A stretch of DNA of 31,011 nt from Phoronis australis (taxonomy: Eukaryota; Phoronida; Phoronidae): positions 430,301 through 461,311 of the forward strand of contig NMRA01000336.1 in assembly GCA_002633005.1 (NCBI GenBank), given 5' to 3'. Position 1 is the first letter of the stretch. Each line of letters begins with the position of its first letter. The notes under the pieces are model-generated. The model saw only the letters and a list, made by a program, of their open reading frames with translations, was not told where the DNA came from and made no database searches. The position numbers and the translations under genes were made by a program. This document shows positions 10,910-21,183 of the stretch, piece after piece.

Positions 10910-11245
10910 AGTTACTTATACTTCATTATCACCATTGATAGTATATTTATTACGACCATAGTTACTTGTGCTTGATATGGTGTTTAAGCTAGCAGATATA
11001 CAATGTAGAAAGTCTTGTTCATGAAGTGCTGCTTGGTAACGTTACTACAGAACTATAACAGTGGTTTATAATACGTTGTTGCTACATGCCTGATCCACTG
11101 TGTTCAGTCATCATGTGTTCTCTCGTCACATGTCATTATTCATGTAGAAGTTGCCATTAAGCTAGGCGCTGTTTGCCTTAGGAAGGAACACTCTGTTAAA
11201 GTATTGGTCTATTTAGATGAAGCACTGTCTCATTGTTGTTTCAAG
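10638..11245. other. intron C-D
   Basis: It contains the TTA microsatellite listed separately and, around 10890-10970, a partial echo of TACCATAGTTACTT(A/G)T. It ends in TTGTTGTTTCAAG. Confidence 0.6.
10859..10905 (+). repeat. (TTA)n microsatellite
   Basis: About fifteen uninterrupted TTA/TAT units. It would encode poly-Tyr in one frame, but it lies in an intron. Confidence 0.95.
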
Positions 11246-11427
11246 GTGATTGCCAAGATCACAACAGCCACTCGGGCAGCCATCAGTCTGTCAGAGGCTG
11301 ACACAGGGGCAGTTAGAGAAGCTTATCCTACTCTGTGCAAATGGGGAGTATAACCATGGGAACATTAGCTGGGGCGGTCCTTGGGCAGGGCATGCCATTG
11401 TCTGTCATTTGCAAGATATTCTTGAAG
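11246..11427 (+). pseudogene. BIRC6: BIRC6-like exon D with 1-base frameshift
   Basis: In phase 0 after exon C it reads VIAKITTATRAAISLSEADT, matching human VLARIANATRPTIHLCEI. The conserved continuation, LEKLILLCANGEYNHGNISW then GGPWAGHAIVCHLQDILEG, lies in the next frame and matches human ERLLLLLVGTDFNRGDISWG and GAWAQYSLTCMLQDILAG. The shift falls at the four-G run 11306-11309: one G too many explains it. Left uncorrected, the first frame stops at a TAA about 40 bases later. The donor is GTAGGT at 11428. The extra base in a homopolymer could be a true lesion or a sequencing error. Confidence 0.9.
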
Positions 11428-11672
11428 GTAGGTTTGTGTGCAAGAAATACGTTCTTCTGGCGAACGCATTATCAAAGTTCCTCACCCATAAACATGACTC
11501 ACTCAGTTTACTGTCTCATAGTCTGGTTCCTAGACTCACAAACACAGTGCACGGAGTTCCTGTCTGTGAGCCAGCAGCTGTATTTTTGGCTACGTCAGCA
11601 GTGTCTTGTGAGTCCGGCACAGTGTTTGAGTCATACCAGTGTATCGGTGAACTGTGTTTGCCGAGTAAATGG

Positions 11673-12445
11673 TGTCACGTTTTTCCCCGTGTGTGGGTGG
11701 GCGCAGGTTGTTACAGACCGGTGCTAATAGCTTTCGGTGTGAAGGTTGACTGAAGACTGGTTCGAGTTAATCCTTTATTAATCCCGACCGTACGTTCACA
11801 AGCCTACTCAAACAAAACGTCCGACGTAATGTCTGTTTATATGCTCCAGCCAGTGCTGCGAAGCCTTGACTTGTATTGAACTTCTGAGATATTTCCAGCA
11901 ACTGTTACACTCGTTGATTCAATAACCTGCTGTCTCTATAGCTGGCTCTCTATTGACTATCGCTGTAACTGCTGATTCTCTTCACTGCAACTCAACTGTA
12001 GTTCTCCTGATAAACTTTCTTGAACTTACTTGATCTCACTTGATCTCCCGACTTGATCTTCTCTTGAACTCAACTCACTTAATCTCCTTGGACTCAAGTG
12101 ACTTAATCTTCTTGGACTCAAGTGACTTAATCTTCTTGGACTCAAGTCCCTAACACAAACCCGTGCTTGTGTATTTATAGCTTAATGCATTGTTCTAGAA
12201 CTTTTCATCAATTCAAGCACATACCAGAACTTTCTGGAACCTACCCAATCATTCTACAAACATGTACTAGTCTCTAGAATATTGCAGACTGCATTAATCA
12301 CTGTCATGCTAGAGTCTTCTAGAAAGTTCCACACTACTGCAGTAAACAAATTACATCATAACTGTACTTAACTCAGGGGTCATGCCAATCAAACAGAATA
12401 ACAAATCAATACAAACTAAAAATACTGTCAAACTATATTCTGACA
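11673..12445 (-). mobile_element. solo LTR 1 with 5-bp target duplication
   Basis: A 773-bp repeat lies on the minus strand in the intron between exons D and E. Its inverted termini are TGTCA...TGACA, and it is flanked by a perfect 5-bp direct repeat AATGG (11668-11672 and 12446-12450). That is the signature of an LTR left after recombination of an LTR retrotransposon. Read on the minus strand it has a TATA box (GCTATAAATA, plus-strand 12171-12180) and a polyadenylation signal (AATAAA, reverse complement at 11774-11779). No internal gag/pol sequence is present. It matches 28033-28750 in opposite orientation. Inside is a 24-bp triplicate (12078-12149) that the other copy lacks. Confidence 0.9.
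12078..12149 (+). repeat. 24-bp tandem triplicate inside LTR 1
   Basis: Three consecutive 24-bp units of the form CTTAATCTNCTTGGACTCAA plus GTGA lie head to tail; the last ends GTCC. They sit just downstream (in LTR sense) of the TATA region and are absent from LTR 2, so this is a copy-specific expansion in the transcribed or leader part. Confidence 0.9.
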
Positions 12446-12603
12446 AATGGGTCAGGCTTTAGTGTTGCTTTCACATCTTGCTGTTGCTGAGTGATAATGG
12501 TGGAATGCTATAGACATATTTTATATTTTTTACATGATGAAAGTGTCATGCAATATGCGACGGATGGAGAAACTTTTTATTGAAAACTTTTTGGGTGCTT
12601 CAG

Positions 12604-12774
12604 GTGAAAAGCTGTATCCACCTACAACCGTGAATGAGGTCGTCACCAACTATGAAACCTCCAACCTAGCTCTCGCAGAGTAAAGAGTTCCAGAACCAAG
12701 AGAGTCCTTCGGCAGTGACCATGAGTACCAGCCAATCATAGTTGTTGAAAAGAGTGCAACTGCTGGCGTTAGTG
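12604..12774 (+). pseudogene. BIRC6: BIRC6-like exon E with in-frame stop
   Basis: The acceptor GGGTGCTTCAG and the phase from exon D give G-EKLYPPTTVNEVVTNYETS then NLALAE, a TAA stop at 12681-12683, and RVPEPRESFGSDHEYQPIIV continuing in the same frame to donor GTTAGT. It sits where human BIRC6 has the acidic, low-complexity linker after the LQDILAG segment, so similarity is weak and the call rests on frame, phase and position. One stop in an otherwise open 57-codon exon suggests decay. Confidence 0.6.
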
Positions 12775-14164
12775 GTTAGTTATTCACACTTAAGCACCAG
12801 TATTCTATGATTGATAGGGAAATACTGATGAGGGTTTTACCCTGTACTCTGTTGATATGCATAGATATATTTTGATAGGTCATCATTGTGGAATAAAATA
12901 CGTCATCCAGTCACCCACTCTCTGTACTCCTTAAGATTTTGTCTGCTTTTTCTAAGCAACCTTAGTTTAATCTCTGGATCAAGTTTCTCAAATCTGGTAT
13001 TTGCACTTGAATGCTTTAGTTTTTTCTTTCTGTGAAGAATGTTTTACTCTGAATGCATCTCCTTACTTTTGTCATCGCCTGAAACAAAAAAGGGGGAGAA
13101 GTACGACAAGGAGACGTCTCTGTTTACTGACTGGAAGAGTATCACATAGGTTTTAGGGTTTGGCAAGTGCAACCTGTGAGGGAATTGGAAGAATGTTGCA
13201 CAGATGTGAGATGCTCTTTCTGATCGAACATGAATGCAAACGGTGATCGAATTGTTTAATCTATTGTTCTTTGACTATCTTATTTATATCCGTAGATTCC
13301 TCATTCTCTTTGCCTTTCAGTGCCCAGTCAAGGATTATGTTTTGAATTTTTTTTGTTCAACTTCGTTGGCTACTTTCCAGATTTTGACCCATTGAATTCC
13401 AACTTTCATAGAATAAAACTCACTTCAGTTTAACATTACCATCAGACGACTGGATGACAGTGTTGCCAAATACTGAATTAAAGTTGACGTTTTCCGTTTT
13501 TCCCGTTATGAAGAAATTTCTGTTGATCGGGTACTTGTTGCATTGCAATTGATTTAATGCCGTCAAAACTGTCCAACTTCAATGTTTAATTGACTCCAGG
13601 CCCGTAGGAAGGAAAAAATGATTGGGGGAATGGGCACAAACCAATTTGGCTTCGCCAACCTACCCCCTTGCTATCGTCACGCCCCCNCCCCCCCCCGTTT
13701 TCTGGATGTCACCATATTTGTACAGAACCCCACCCCCACGTCTGCTATAGGTGGGGGTAATACCAGGGATGCAGCCATCAGGATTTGAGTAACCATGAAC
13801 CAACAAATCAACAAAGATTCACGGAGAGTAAGAATGCGTCTATGCCCTGACTGCGCTGACGGGTAGCTGGGAGCTGCATGAAGTAACTATAGCTGGGTGG
13901 AAGGTCAAGGTTCCTTTTATTATGATCCATTTTCGGGAAATCTTCATTTTATTATGGAGATTCTTTGAAGTAATTTTTGGAAAGGTGAGGTCCTGAGGTG
14001 CATGGTATGAGTGCCTTTGTGGCCGTTTCAGAATCCCTTGATGAAACACAGGCGGTAGTCCAGTTTCTGGTTGCTCTGGAAAATGATGCAGAGTGTGTCC
14101 CAAAAATGTACACACTTCAACGTCTGGGGTTCAAATTAAGTTCGCGTGGGTAACTGAGATTCTA
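12775..14164. other. large intron E-F, left part
   Basis: No gene is recognised. It has a C-rich run with a single undetermined base (13687). A minus-strand 91-codon frame (13840-14115) overlaps the word GTGTGTCCCAAAAATGTACA near 14093, which resembles the ends of some DNA transposons, but nothing else supports one. Confidence 0.4.
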
Positions 14165-14609
14165 NNNNNNNNNNNNNNNNNNNNNNNNNNNNNNNNNNNN
14201 NNNNNNNNNNNNNNNNNNNNNNNNNNNNNNNNNNNNNNNNNNNNNNNNNNNNNNNNNNNNNNNNNNNNNNNNNNNNNNNNNNNNNNNNNNNNNNNNNNNN
14301 NNNNNNNNNNNNNNNNNNNNNNNNNNNNNNNNNNNNNNNNNNNNNNNNNNNNNNNNNNNNNNNNNNNNNNNNNNNNNNNNNNNNNNNNNNNNNNNNNNNN
14401 NNNNNNNNNNNNNNNNNNNNNNNNNNNNNNNNNNNNNNNNNNNNNNNNNNNNNNNNNNNNNNNNNNNNNNNNNNNNNNNNNNNNNNNNNNNNNNNNNNNN
14501 NNNNNNNNNNNNNNNNNNNNNNNNNNNNNNNNNNNNNNNNNNNNNNNNNNNNNNNNNNNNNNNNNNNNNNNNNNNNNNNNNNNNNNNNNNNNNNNNNNNN
14601 NNNNNNNNN
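14165..14609. other. assembly gap (445 N)
   Basis: The run of undetermined bases hides the 5' part of the non-LTR retrotransposon. It may also hide a BIRC6 exon, because exons E and F do not match in phase. Confidence 0.99.
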
Positions 14610-16420
14610 GTGAGATTGTTAATCATTTTAATAATTATTTTAGTAATATTGCCTCACACTCCCTACCTATTCATTCTTCAAGTATCTCACACATGTCTTT
14701 TTTAGATCGTGACTCCGCTGCTACATGCAGATTTGATTTTGAACCAATCTCTCCAATTGATATTAGAAAAGTGATTAATTCTTTTCCAGCTAAACCTACT
14801 TGTGGTCATGATGGCATATCTATGAAAATAATAAAATATCTAAATAATCTATTGATTGAACCATTGTGTGTTGTGTTTAACCAGTCCAGTTTCAATCAAA
14901 TTTTTCCAGACAACATGAAAATTGCCAAGGTTATTCCTGTATTTAAAAGAGGGGACCCGTTGTTTTTAGACAATTACAGACCTATCTCTGTTCTTCCTTG
15001 CTTTTCTAAGATTTTTGAAAAACTTATTTATAATCAACTTTATGAATATTTTCAATCTAATGGCTTGCTACATCCTGCCCAATATGGTTTTCGTGGGGGC
15101 ACTCAACTGAACTGGCTTTAGTTGAAATTATGGATAGAATTGTCAAGGCTATGGAAAATAATAAATTACCCCTGGCCATTCTAATTGATCTTTACAAAGC
15201 TTTTGACTCTTTAAGTCATTCAATTTTGCTTGACAAATTTTTATATTATGGTTGTAACCCCTTGTCTTTAAGTTTTTTGAGAAACTATTTCTCTAATCGG
15301 GCTTAGTATGTTCAAATTAACAACACAAAATCTAACACAGCTCCAATTCTACGAGGTGTGCCACAGGGGTCTATATTAGGTCCGTTATTATTCATCATTT
15401 ATATGAATGATTTTGTGAAGTGCACAAGTTTCTTTGACTGCATACTCTATGCTGATGATACTACTATTATTAATGGTATTCATAGCACGTTGTCTGCATG
15501 TTTTGTGCGGAGATGGAGAAAATTCAGTCTTGGTTAGACGTAAATGAACTGGCTTTAAATGCAACTAAAACAAAATTCATGGTTTTTCATAAACCCCCAA
15601 AACGTATTGATGATTTTTATTTAAAGTTTAATAATTTGGAAATTGAAAGAGTTCGTTCTTTCAATTTACTTGGTGTTACCATCAGCGAAAACTTGTTATG
15701 GAGTCCACACATAAACAATTTGTTGAGAAAGATAAGCAGATTCTGTGGTGTTCTTAATAATATAAAACATTTCTTGCCCTTTGAAACTTTGAAAACTATA
15801 TATAATGGCCTTGTCCTTCCTCATTTTAATTATGGCATTCTGCTGTGGGGGTGTGAACATCATAGAATATTTAAATTACAGAAAAAGGTTATTCGCAATA
15901 TTACCTCTAGTCATTTTAATGCCCATACAGATCCTTTATTTAAAACTACACAGTTATTCAAAATAAAGGACTTGTATGTTGTTGCAATTATTAAATTTTG
16001 CTACAAATATGTTCATAATTACTTACCTTCATTTTTTAACACGTTCAATTTAATAACTCGTGGGTGTGTTCATGAACATTACACTAGGCAACGACATCTT
16101 TTACATACTCCCCGTTGTACTAAATCATTTGTTGAAGATTCAGTTCAAAATGCCCTACCTCATATCATTAATAACCTTCCTGAAAGTGTCTCCCAAAAAC
16201 TTTTTACCCATTCGTTATCCTCTGTTATAAATTATTTTAAGAATGTTTGTTTTGAAAATTATGAACTTGAGTGCACTATTCCTAACTGCTTTGTATGTAA
16301 CTATTTTCGATAATCTCTCCCAGTCTTTACACAAGTAGTTTTAAAGTACATCATCACCTAATTTTTATAGTTCTGCTTATCTGTAACGCTGTATTTTTTT
16401 TCTTTCTTATTCTCTGGTGG

Positions 16421-16457
16421 CTCCGTGGTCAGCGGACCTCTCGGGTCCTTCACGGAG
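16421..16457 (+). other. stem-loop in LINE 3' end
   Basis: CTCCGTG (16421-16427) pairs with CACGGAG (16451-16457), and within it GGACC (16434-16438) pairs with GGTCC (16444-16448). It lies about 35 bases before the simple-repeat tail, where some non-LTR elements carry the hairpin that their reverse transcriptase recognises. Confidence 0.7.
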
Positions 16458-16489
16458 TCTCCATAAGCGTAAATCTTGAATAAAGTGTA

Positions 16490-16516
16490 TTACTACTACT
16501 ACTACTACTACTACTA
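16490..16516 (+). repeat. (TAC)n tail of LINE
   Basis: About nine TAC/ACT units mark the 3' end of the retrotransposon. Confidence 0.9.
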
Positions 16517-18626
16517 ATTGTCAAAAATCATCTTTCAGTCAGTCCACTTTTCGTAGGTACATAAACATGTAAATCAGAAACCAACAATCAAATCCACGAG
16601 CAATGCGTTAACCTTGATTTAATCCCCTGTTAGTGGCTTTAAACAACAAATCTTGTACCGAAGTCAAAAAGCAATGCATTTATTGTCATTTGAATTTTGA
16701 GTATTTTTTTTGGAAAGTTCAAATTTCATCAATGTTTTTGAGAATTATTTTAGATAGGCAAAAAGCGTCCAAGTGCACTTTACTATTTGGGGATCAGATT
16801 ATAATTTTTTTCCGTATTCAGGCTTCAACTTAATTCCCTGAATTGTCATCATTTCTTAAAAGATTAACTTCTAATTACCAAAAATCAGCTATTAACCTGT
16901 CAGTTTTCGTAGATACATAAACATGTATATCAGAAACCAACGAATTTGTTAATCAAAACGGAATGTTATAAGGAATTTCTGCATGCATAATCGCAGACTT
17001 TTGACGGGTTACCGGGGGAATATGGGGATTGGGCATTCCTTGTGAGGTGTGTATTTTTGCTCTTTCTGAGGTATCTATAACGATTCACGCTGAAATATTT
17101 GTTTAATTTGTTTATTATTGCGAATATTTGGGTACACTCATTCGACATGTACACAGTCACCCGAATGCTAGCATCGACAGCAATGTTTTCCACATGTGGG
17201 AATTCCTTACAAACAACTCATCTTCAAAAGAGATACTATTCTTAAGATAATATGGGAAACAGTAACACTATTTTATCATCGGAAATAGTCCTTTTGTGTA
17301 ATTAACAAACAACGGTCTTCACATTCTTTAAAATTCCTGACTTCCTTATGATGGTGGATCAATTCTATTGTATTTTTTCAATTTTTTTTTGGTTGTTTGG
17401 GTCGAATGTCTTGATACTGCTGTGCTGTGCAGGATTGTTTTGCGTTTTTTCATGAATTTCGAATCACAACTTCCCTCGTGAATACTTGGCAGTGTCGGAT
17501 TTACAAAGGGACATTTCTCTGAACTGCTCCACCGAGAGAGGGTCTCGTCTGAAATCAGGCACCTTAATAAGCTTGGAAAGAGTGACATTTCATTCCACCG
17601 TCGTGTGGTCAGAAAGTGACCTTCTTCAACATGAAAGGTAGTTGCACGATTTCACAAAAAACAGGAAAATAGACGTAATCGAATCCGACATTGGGTCCTC
17701 TCTCCTTGAGCTTACCCTTAAGAATTTGTCAATAGAAATATAAAAACTGTGGTCACTTTAATGTCATTAATGGACCCTCTATAGATATTCAAAAGTCAAG
17801 AAATGTCATCAATGGAAACTCTATGTGATAATATCTATAGTTTCAAAAATCAAGAAATGTGCAGCAATTGATGATATCTGTCAGGTCATCAATTTTTATG
17901 AAGTGATATATAATTCGAGAAAAAAAGCGACAGTCTTCTCCGTTATTTTTTGCCAGAGAGGGGCCTCTGGAAAAATATGGTTTTGCAGTCGCAAGATTGA
18001 CGTACTGAATTTAAAAATCCAGTAAATTAATATGCTCCGCAAAAGCTTTGCTTTACAAATTTTCTCTATTTTTTGAAATCAGTGTATGAATGATTACGTG
18101 CACGTTTTCAAGTGCGTTTAGACGACCTGTGCTGTGGGGGCGGAGACCCCAACAATGTCATGTCCAGGGTCCTCAAGAAGTAAATCATGCACTATACAGA
18201 GTTGTAAAATGTCCTCATAAATTTTCTCTCTTATCCGCATTTAGCATTCTTTCTATTCTCTGCTGTCCCCGCCCCATGCTTAGGTTGTTGCCATGGTTTA
18301 ACCCTGATGCCTGAAAACTTTTGGGGGGCCTATCGCCCCCCCCCGGACATCATATTAGTTGGGGCATGATTCTGAATTTCAACCAAAACCCTTTGTGAAC
18401 CATCAATATGGTGTTGTAACACATCATAATACAATGTAATGCGCATGTTTCCTTTTGTAACAAGACACTAACAAATAATCTTCCAGTGAAAGTGTTTACA
18501 AAAAACTAAATTTCTCCAAGGTTTAACCCATTTTTAGATAAGAAGATACTTGTCAGCGTATATGTTAACTTTGCAATTGACGCAGAGTGTAACTACTCTT
18601 AATGTTTGGCAAATGTGTTTCTGTAG
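16517..18626. other. large intron E-F, right part
   Basis: No gene is recognised. The stretch 16525-16590 (TCGTAGGTACATAAACATGT then AATCAGAAACCAAC) recurs at about 16885-16940 (TCGTAGATACATAAACATGT then ATCAGAAACCAAC), a direct repeat about 355 bp apart. Around 17770-17860 there is a second imperfect repeat (TCAAGAAATGT with CTCTAT). A C-rich run lies near 18330. The intron ends in the acceptor TGTTTCTGTAG. Confidence 0.5.
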
Positions 18627-18810
18627 GTACAATGACCTGAGTAGTATGATGGCAAATAGTATGAACAAGCCCAACAATTCACTCAAGGAAAAGAATGAAG
18701 TTCCTTTGGCATCTCACCGTAATAATGGTGCTGGACTGGCCCATGTGTCTACAGCGCTGGATGCTAGACTAGAATATGGTGTGGACTGTTGTGTTGAACT
18801 CAGGCTTAAG
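18627..18810 (+). pseudogene. BIRC6: BIRC6-like exon F
   Basis: It reads YNDLSSMMANSMNKPNNSLK, then HVSTALDARLEYGVDCCVEL, RLK before donor GTAGGT. Human BIRC6 has SVSVSQALDARLEVGLEQQA, ELMLK in the same place, so ALDARLE and the ELxLK exon end are conserved. The exon is open throughout. It begins with a single base before the first codon and so needs a 2-base donor, whereas exon E ends with one base. An exon is therefore missing between them: the human region around WYDYWGADYG has no match here. Confidence 0.88.
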
Positions 18811-19274
18811 GTAGGTGGAATTGTCTCGGTGGCTCTTCAATGGGACAATTCACACTTCTTTTGAATTTAGTGAATAACTTGGTGCAGTAATTATTAAAAA
18901 TGTATGTTGCAATGCTGTTGTGGTACTAACGAAGAAGACAGTGTTATTTTGGCACTGTTATCCTGTCCGTTATGAGCAAACTAGATTAAGGTTTTAATTG
19001 TTTTCTAGATGCATGGAGATATTGCCGTCTTTCTGAATCAGAATTTGTGTATAAATGTGTTACTCCCCTACTGTGGCTGGTGTACAGATCTGCAGTGGTT
19101 TTAATTAATTCACATTACAAGGATGTCTGTTTTGGAAGTTTATGAACTTGGAGTTGGAAAAGTGAGTAATATTTTGAGGAAGCGTGTACACCTGATGTGT
19201 TTTGGGAAGGGTAAGCTTCTACATAATATCAGTCCTCACACCAGAATGTTAACTGGCTTTGCATGTAATTGCAG
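18811..19274. other. intron F-G
   Basis: AT-rich, no feature seen. The acceptor is GTAATTGCAG. Confidence 0.6.
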
Positions 19275-19718
19275 TTCTTAGCATCTATGGAAGCAGAAGA
19301 AGTGCATAATGCTCTGGTCACTGCCCTACCCCCATCTCAAGCAAAGGTCAATGATAACCAATCACCACCCACCACTGCCACAGTCGATGACTCGCTGCAT
19401 GTTGAAACCTCTGGTAGCGACACCTACCAGACTATACCATCTGGCGAGATGTTGAGCCTTTGCTTTGATCAGGTGTTCAGTTTACTACAGCTAAACTGTG
19501 CCAATGTTGACACTATACTCAAACTATGGTTGGGGCTGAACGAGGATGCGCGTGATGATGGCACCACCGCTAGAGCTACACCTGGTGGTGCCATGGCTAA
19601 GTTTGAGACTTCACATGTGCCTAGTATCCAACTAAACCACAGGTTTGTCACCAGTCTCTTGGCTGCACTAGCCTGGTCCCCAGAGGTCTCTGTGCACACA
19701 TAGGTGTTGGCCTTTCAG
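19275..19718 (+). pseudogene. BIRC6: BIRC6-like exon G, Trp codon replaced by TAG
   Basis: A 444-base exon in phase 0 on both sides. It reads FLASMEAEEVHNALVTALPP, MLSLCFDQVFSLLQLNC, VDTILKLWLGLNEDARDD, VPSIQLNHRFVTSLLAALAW. Human has MLNVCFNKLFSMLQVHH, LESLLQLWLTLSLN, IPVISLNQASITSFLTVLAW, an unmistakable match to the helical-repeat region. After HT, where human has RTWCLVLHSL, the codon is TAG (19701-19703), followed in frame by VLAFQ and the donor GTTTGC. A one-base change from TGG explains it. Everything before the stop is open for 142 codons, so this lesion looks recent or erroneous. Confidence 0.93.
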
Positions 19719-20054
19719 GTTTGCTCAACCTCGTCAGAAAATTGTGCATGTTTGTAATAGTTTTACATTAATTAAAAATTGCTATATTTTACATTTTTTT
19801 TTTAAAACTCTTGGTACAATTCTCACCCATGCTATACACTAGTTCTTGATTTTTCTTCTTAGTTATCAGTGTCCTACAATGTACTTTCAGTAACATTGCA
19901 CAGTCTTGTTGTTTATAACTTGTCAAAATTTTAAGCTAAAATAAATTAAATGTTTATTTCTTGCTGTTAACGGGCTGGTAAGTGCCAGTTTTTTAGCACG
20001 GAATTTCGTCAATGCTGTGGGTACCATGTAAATACTTATCACGTGTTTTGTCAG
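19719..20054. other. intron G-H
   Basis: AT-rich, no feature seen. The acceptor is GTGTTTTGTCAG. Confidence 0.6.
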
Positions 20055-20195
20055 GCACTTACCCTACTCGGTCGTCGTAGTGGAGACTGGCCAGACAGAT
20101 GGATTGGACACACCATCATCAACGATTCCAACTTCCTGACGGTCCTCCTCAAGTTCATGAGTTCCTTGGACTACAGTTCCAGTGGGAACAATCGG
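20055..20195 (+). pseudogene. BIRC6: BIRC6-like exon H, last of the first block
   Basis: Forty-seven open codons read ALTLLGRRSGDWPDRWIGH, then NDSNFLTVLLKFMSSLDYSS before donor GTAACC. Human has SLTLMTNMQ and then SDPNLIHVLVKFLSG, so SDPN/NDSN-xL-VLxKF is shared. Phase 0 fits exon G. No following BIRC6 exon (human ATQAMQEFLTRLQVHL) is seen downstream. Instead a satellite array begins at 20402, and the next BIRC6-like exons belong to a more N-terminal part of the protein. Confidence 0.85.
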
Positions 20196-21026
20196 GTAAC
20201 CAAGACAAAAGTTATCGAACAAAATACCCTTTTTCCGTTTTTACAGCTTATTCTGTTAACGAAAATGGCTGGTGATAACTATTGGGGAGCAAAACTAATT
20301 ACAAAATGGCTTAACCACCTTATAGTAGTAACTTTCTTGAGTTCTTAATTCATTTTGTGAGGGAAGACGACTCTGACGATGATGTCAGCGTCTTCCCTTT
20401 TTATGTGCGCACATATTTACATATCTATATTTGGACGCATTATGCCATCAACGCCGCTAGTCTGTCCGTTCAGCGTCCGTCCATCCAGAATCCACTGCTC
20501 TATCTCCAAAACCCTTTGACGTACGTTCATGAAATTTAGGACATATGTTCCTTTCATGGATGGGATGGCATGAGCGAACTTTCAGATGGATCCGGCTACC
20601 GGTGTGCCCCTATTGGCAATTTTAGTGTGTTGCGCTTACCCCTATATCTTCAATGGTCTTCAGTGTATTTTCATAAAAAATTATCATATAGGCAATCCAT
20701 CTATTAATAAGATGACGCTATCCTTCCGTTTTCAGATGGATTCAACAAAGTTTGTGCCACCTAGTAGCCATTTTTACTGTTTTTGGGTCTGTTTTTTGGT
20801 GTCCACCACTCTATCAACCAAACCGCACTAAGGATGATTGTGAAAATTGCATGTATGTTCTTACTACGAAGCTGACGATGATTTACCAATGACTCCTAGT
20901 GACAGTTTTGTTTTTTTGCGCCCATGGCTGTATCTCCTAAGCCGTTTGTAGCATCTAGTTAGTAAGTGTATTCATGTGGTGTTAACAACGGATAGCAACA
21001 ACTTTTGGACGGATCTGACTACCAGT

Positions 21027-21040
21027 GTGCCCCCTAGTGG
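21027..21040 (-). promoter_or_regulatory. CTCF-consensus match, monomer a2
   Basis: The minus strand reads CCACTAGGGGGCAC, which fits the vertebrate CTCF consensus CCASYAGRKGGCRS at all 14 positions. Sequence match only; binding is not shown. Confidence 0.5.
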
Positions 21041-21169
21041 CAATTTTCATTTTTAGACTTACCTCTGTCTTCAAAGGTCCTCAACGGATTATCAGAAAGT
21101 TTGGAATATAGGCATTTATTGGTGAGATGATGTTATCCTCCCACTTTCGGATGGAATCGAGGAACTTTT

Positions 21170-21183
21170 GCGCCACCTAGTGG
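21170..21183 (-). promoter_or_regulatory. CTCF-consensus match, monomer b2
   Basis: The minus strand reads CCACTAGGTGGCGC, a full match to CCASYAGRKGGCRS; its AGGTGGCGC part also fits the fly CTCF core AGRKGGCGC. It lies 143 bp from the previous match in the same orientation. Confidence 0.5.

Larger units (their letters stand above)
14610..16516 (+). mobile_element. truncated, dead non-LTR retrotransposon (LINE)
   Basis: This is the 3' part of a LINE of the jockey/CR1-like kind. Reverse-transcriptase blocks appear in order: CGHDGISMKIIKYLNN, MKIAKVIPVFKRGDP, DNYRPISVLPCFSKIFEKLI, HPAQYGFRGG, ILIDLYKAFDSLSHSILLDK, GVPQGSILGPLLFIIYMNDF and the catalytic YADD at 15448-15459. The C-terminal domain follows (SFNLLGVTISENLLWSPHI, VLPHFNYGILLWG) and ends in a Cys cluster ECTIPNCFVCNYF. 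The frame is broken near 15110, by TAG at 15304-15306, and near 15495, so it is not functional. The 3' UTR (16314-16489) ends in AATAAAGTGTAT and a (TAC)n tail instead of poly(A). The 5' end is lost in the gap. Confidence 0.92.

Noticed and set aside
10724-10975. A poly-Tyr protein
   Set aside because: It is the translation of the intronic TTA microsatellite.
11250-11753. A 167-codon plus-strand gene
   Set aside because: Its first 60 codons are BIRC6 exon D in the shifted frame; the remainder runs through the donor into intron and LTR sequence.
14093-14626. Long open frames across the gap on both strands
   Set aside because: They are open only because undetermined bases contain no stops.
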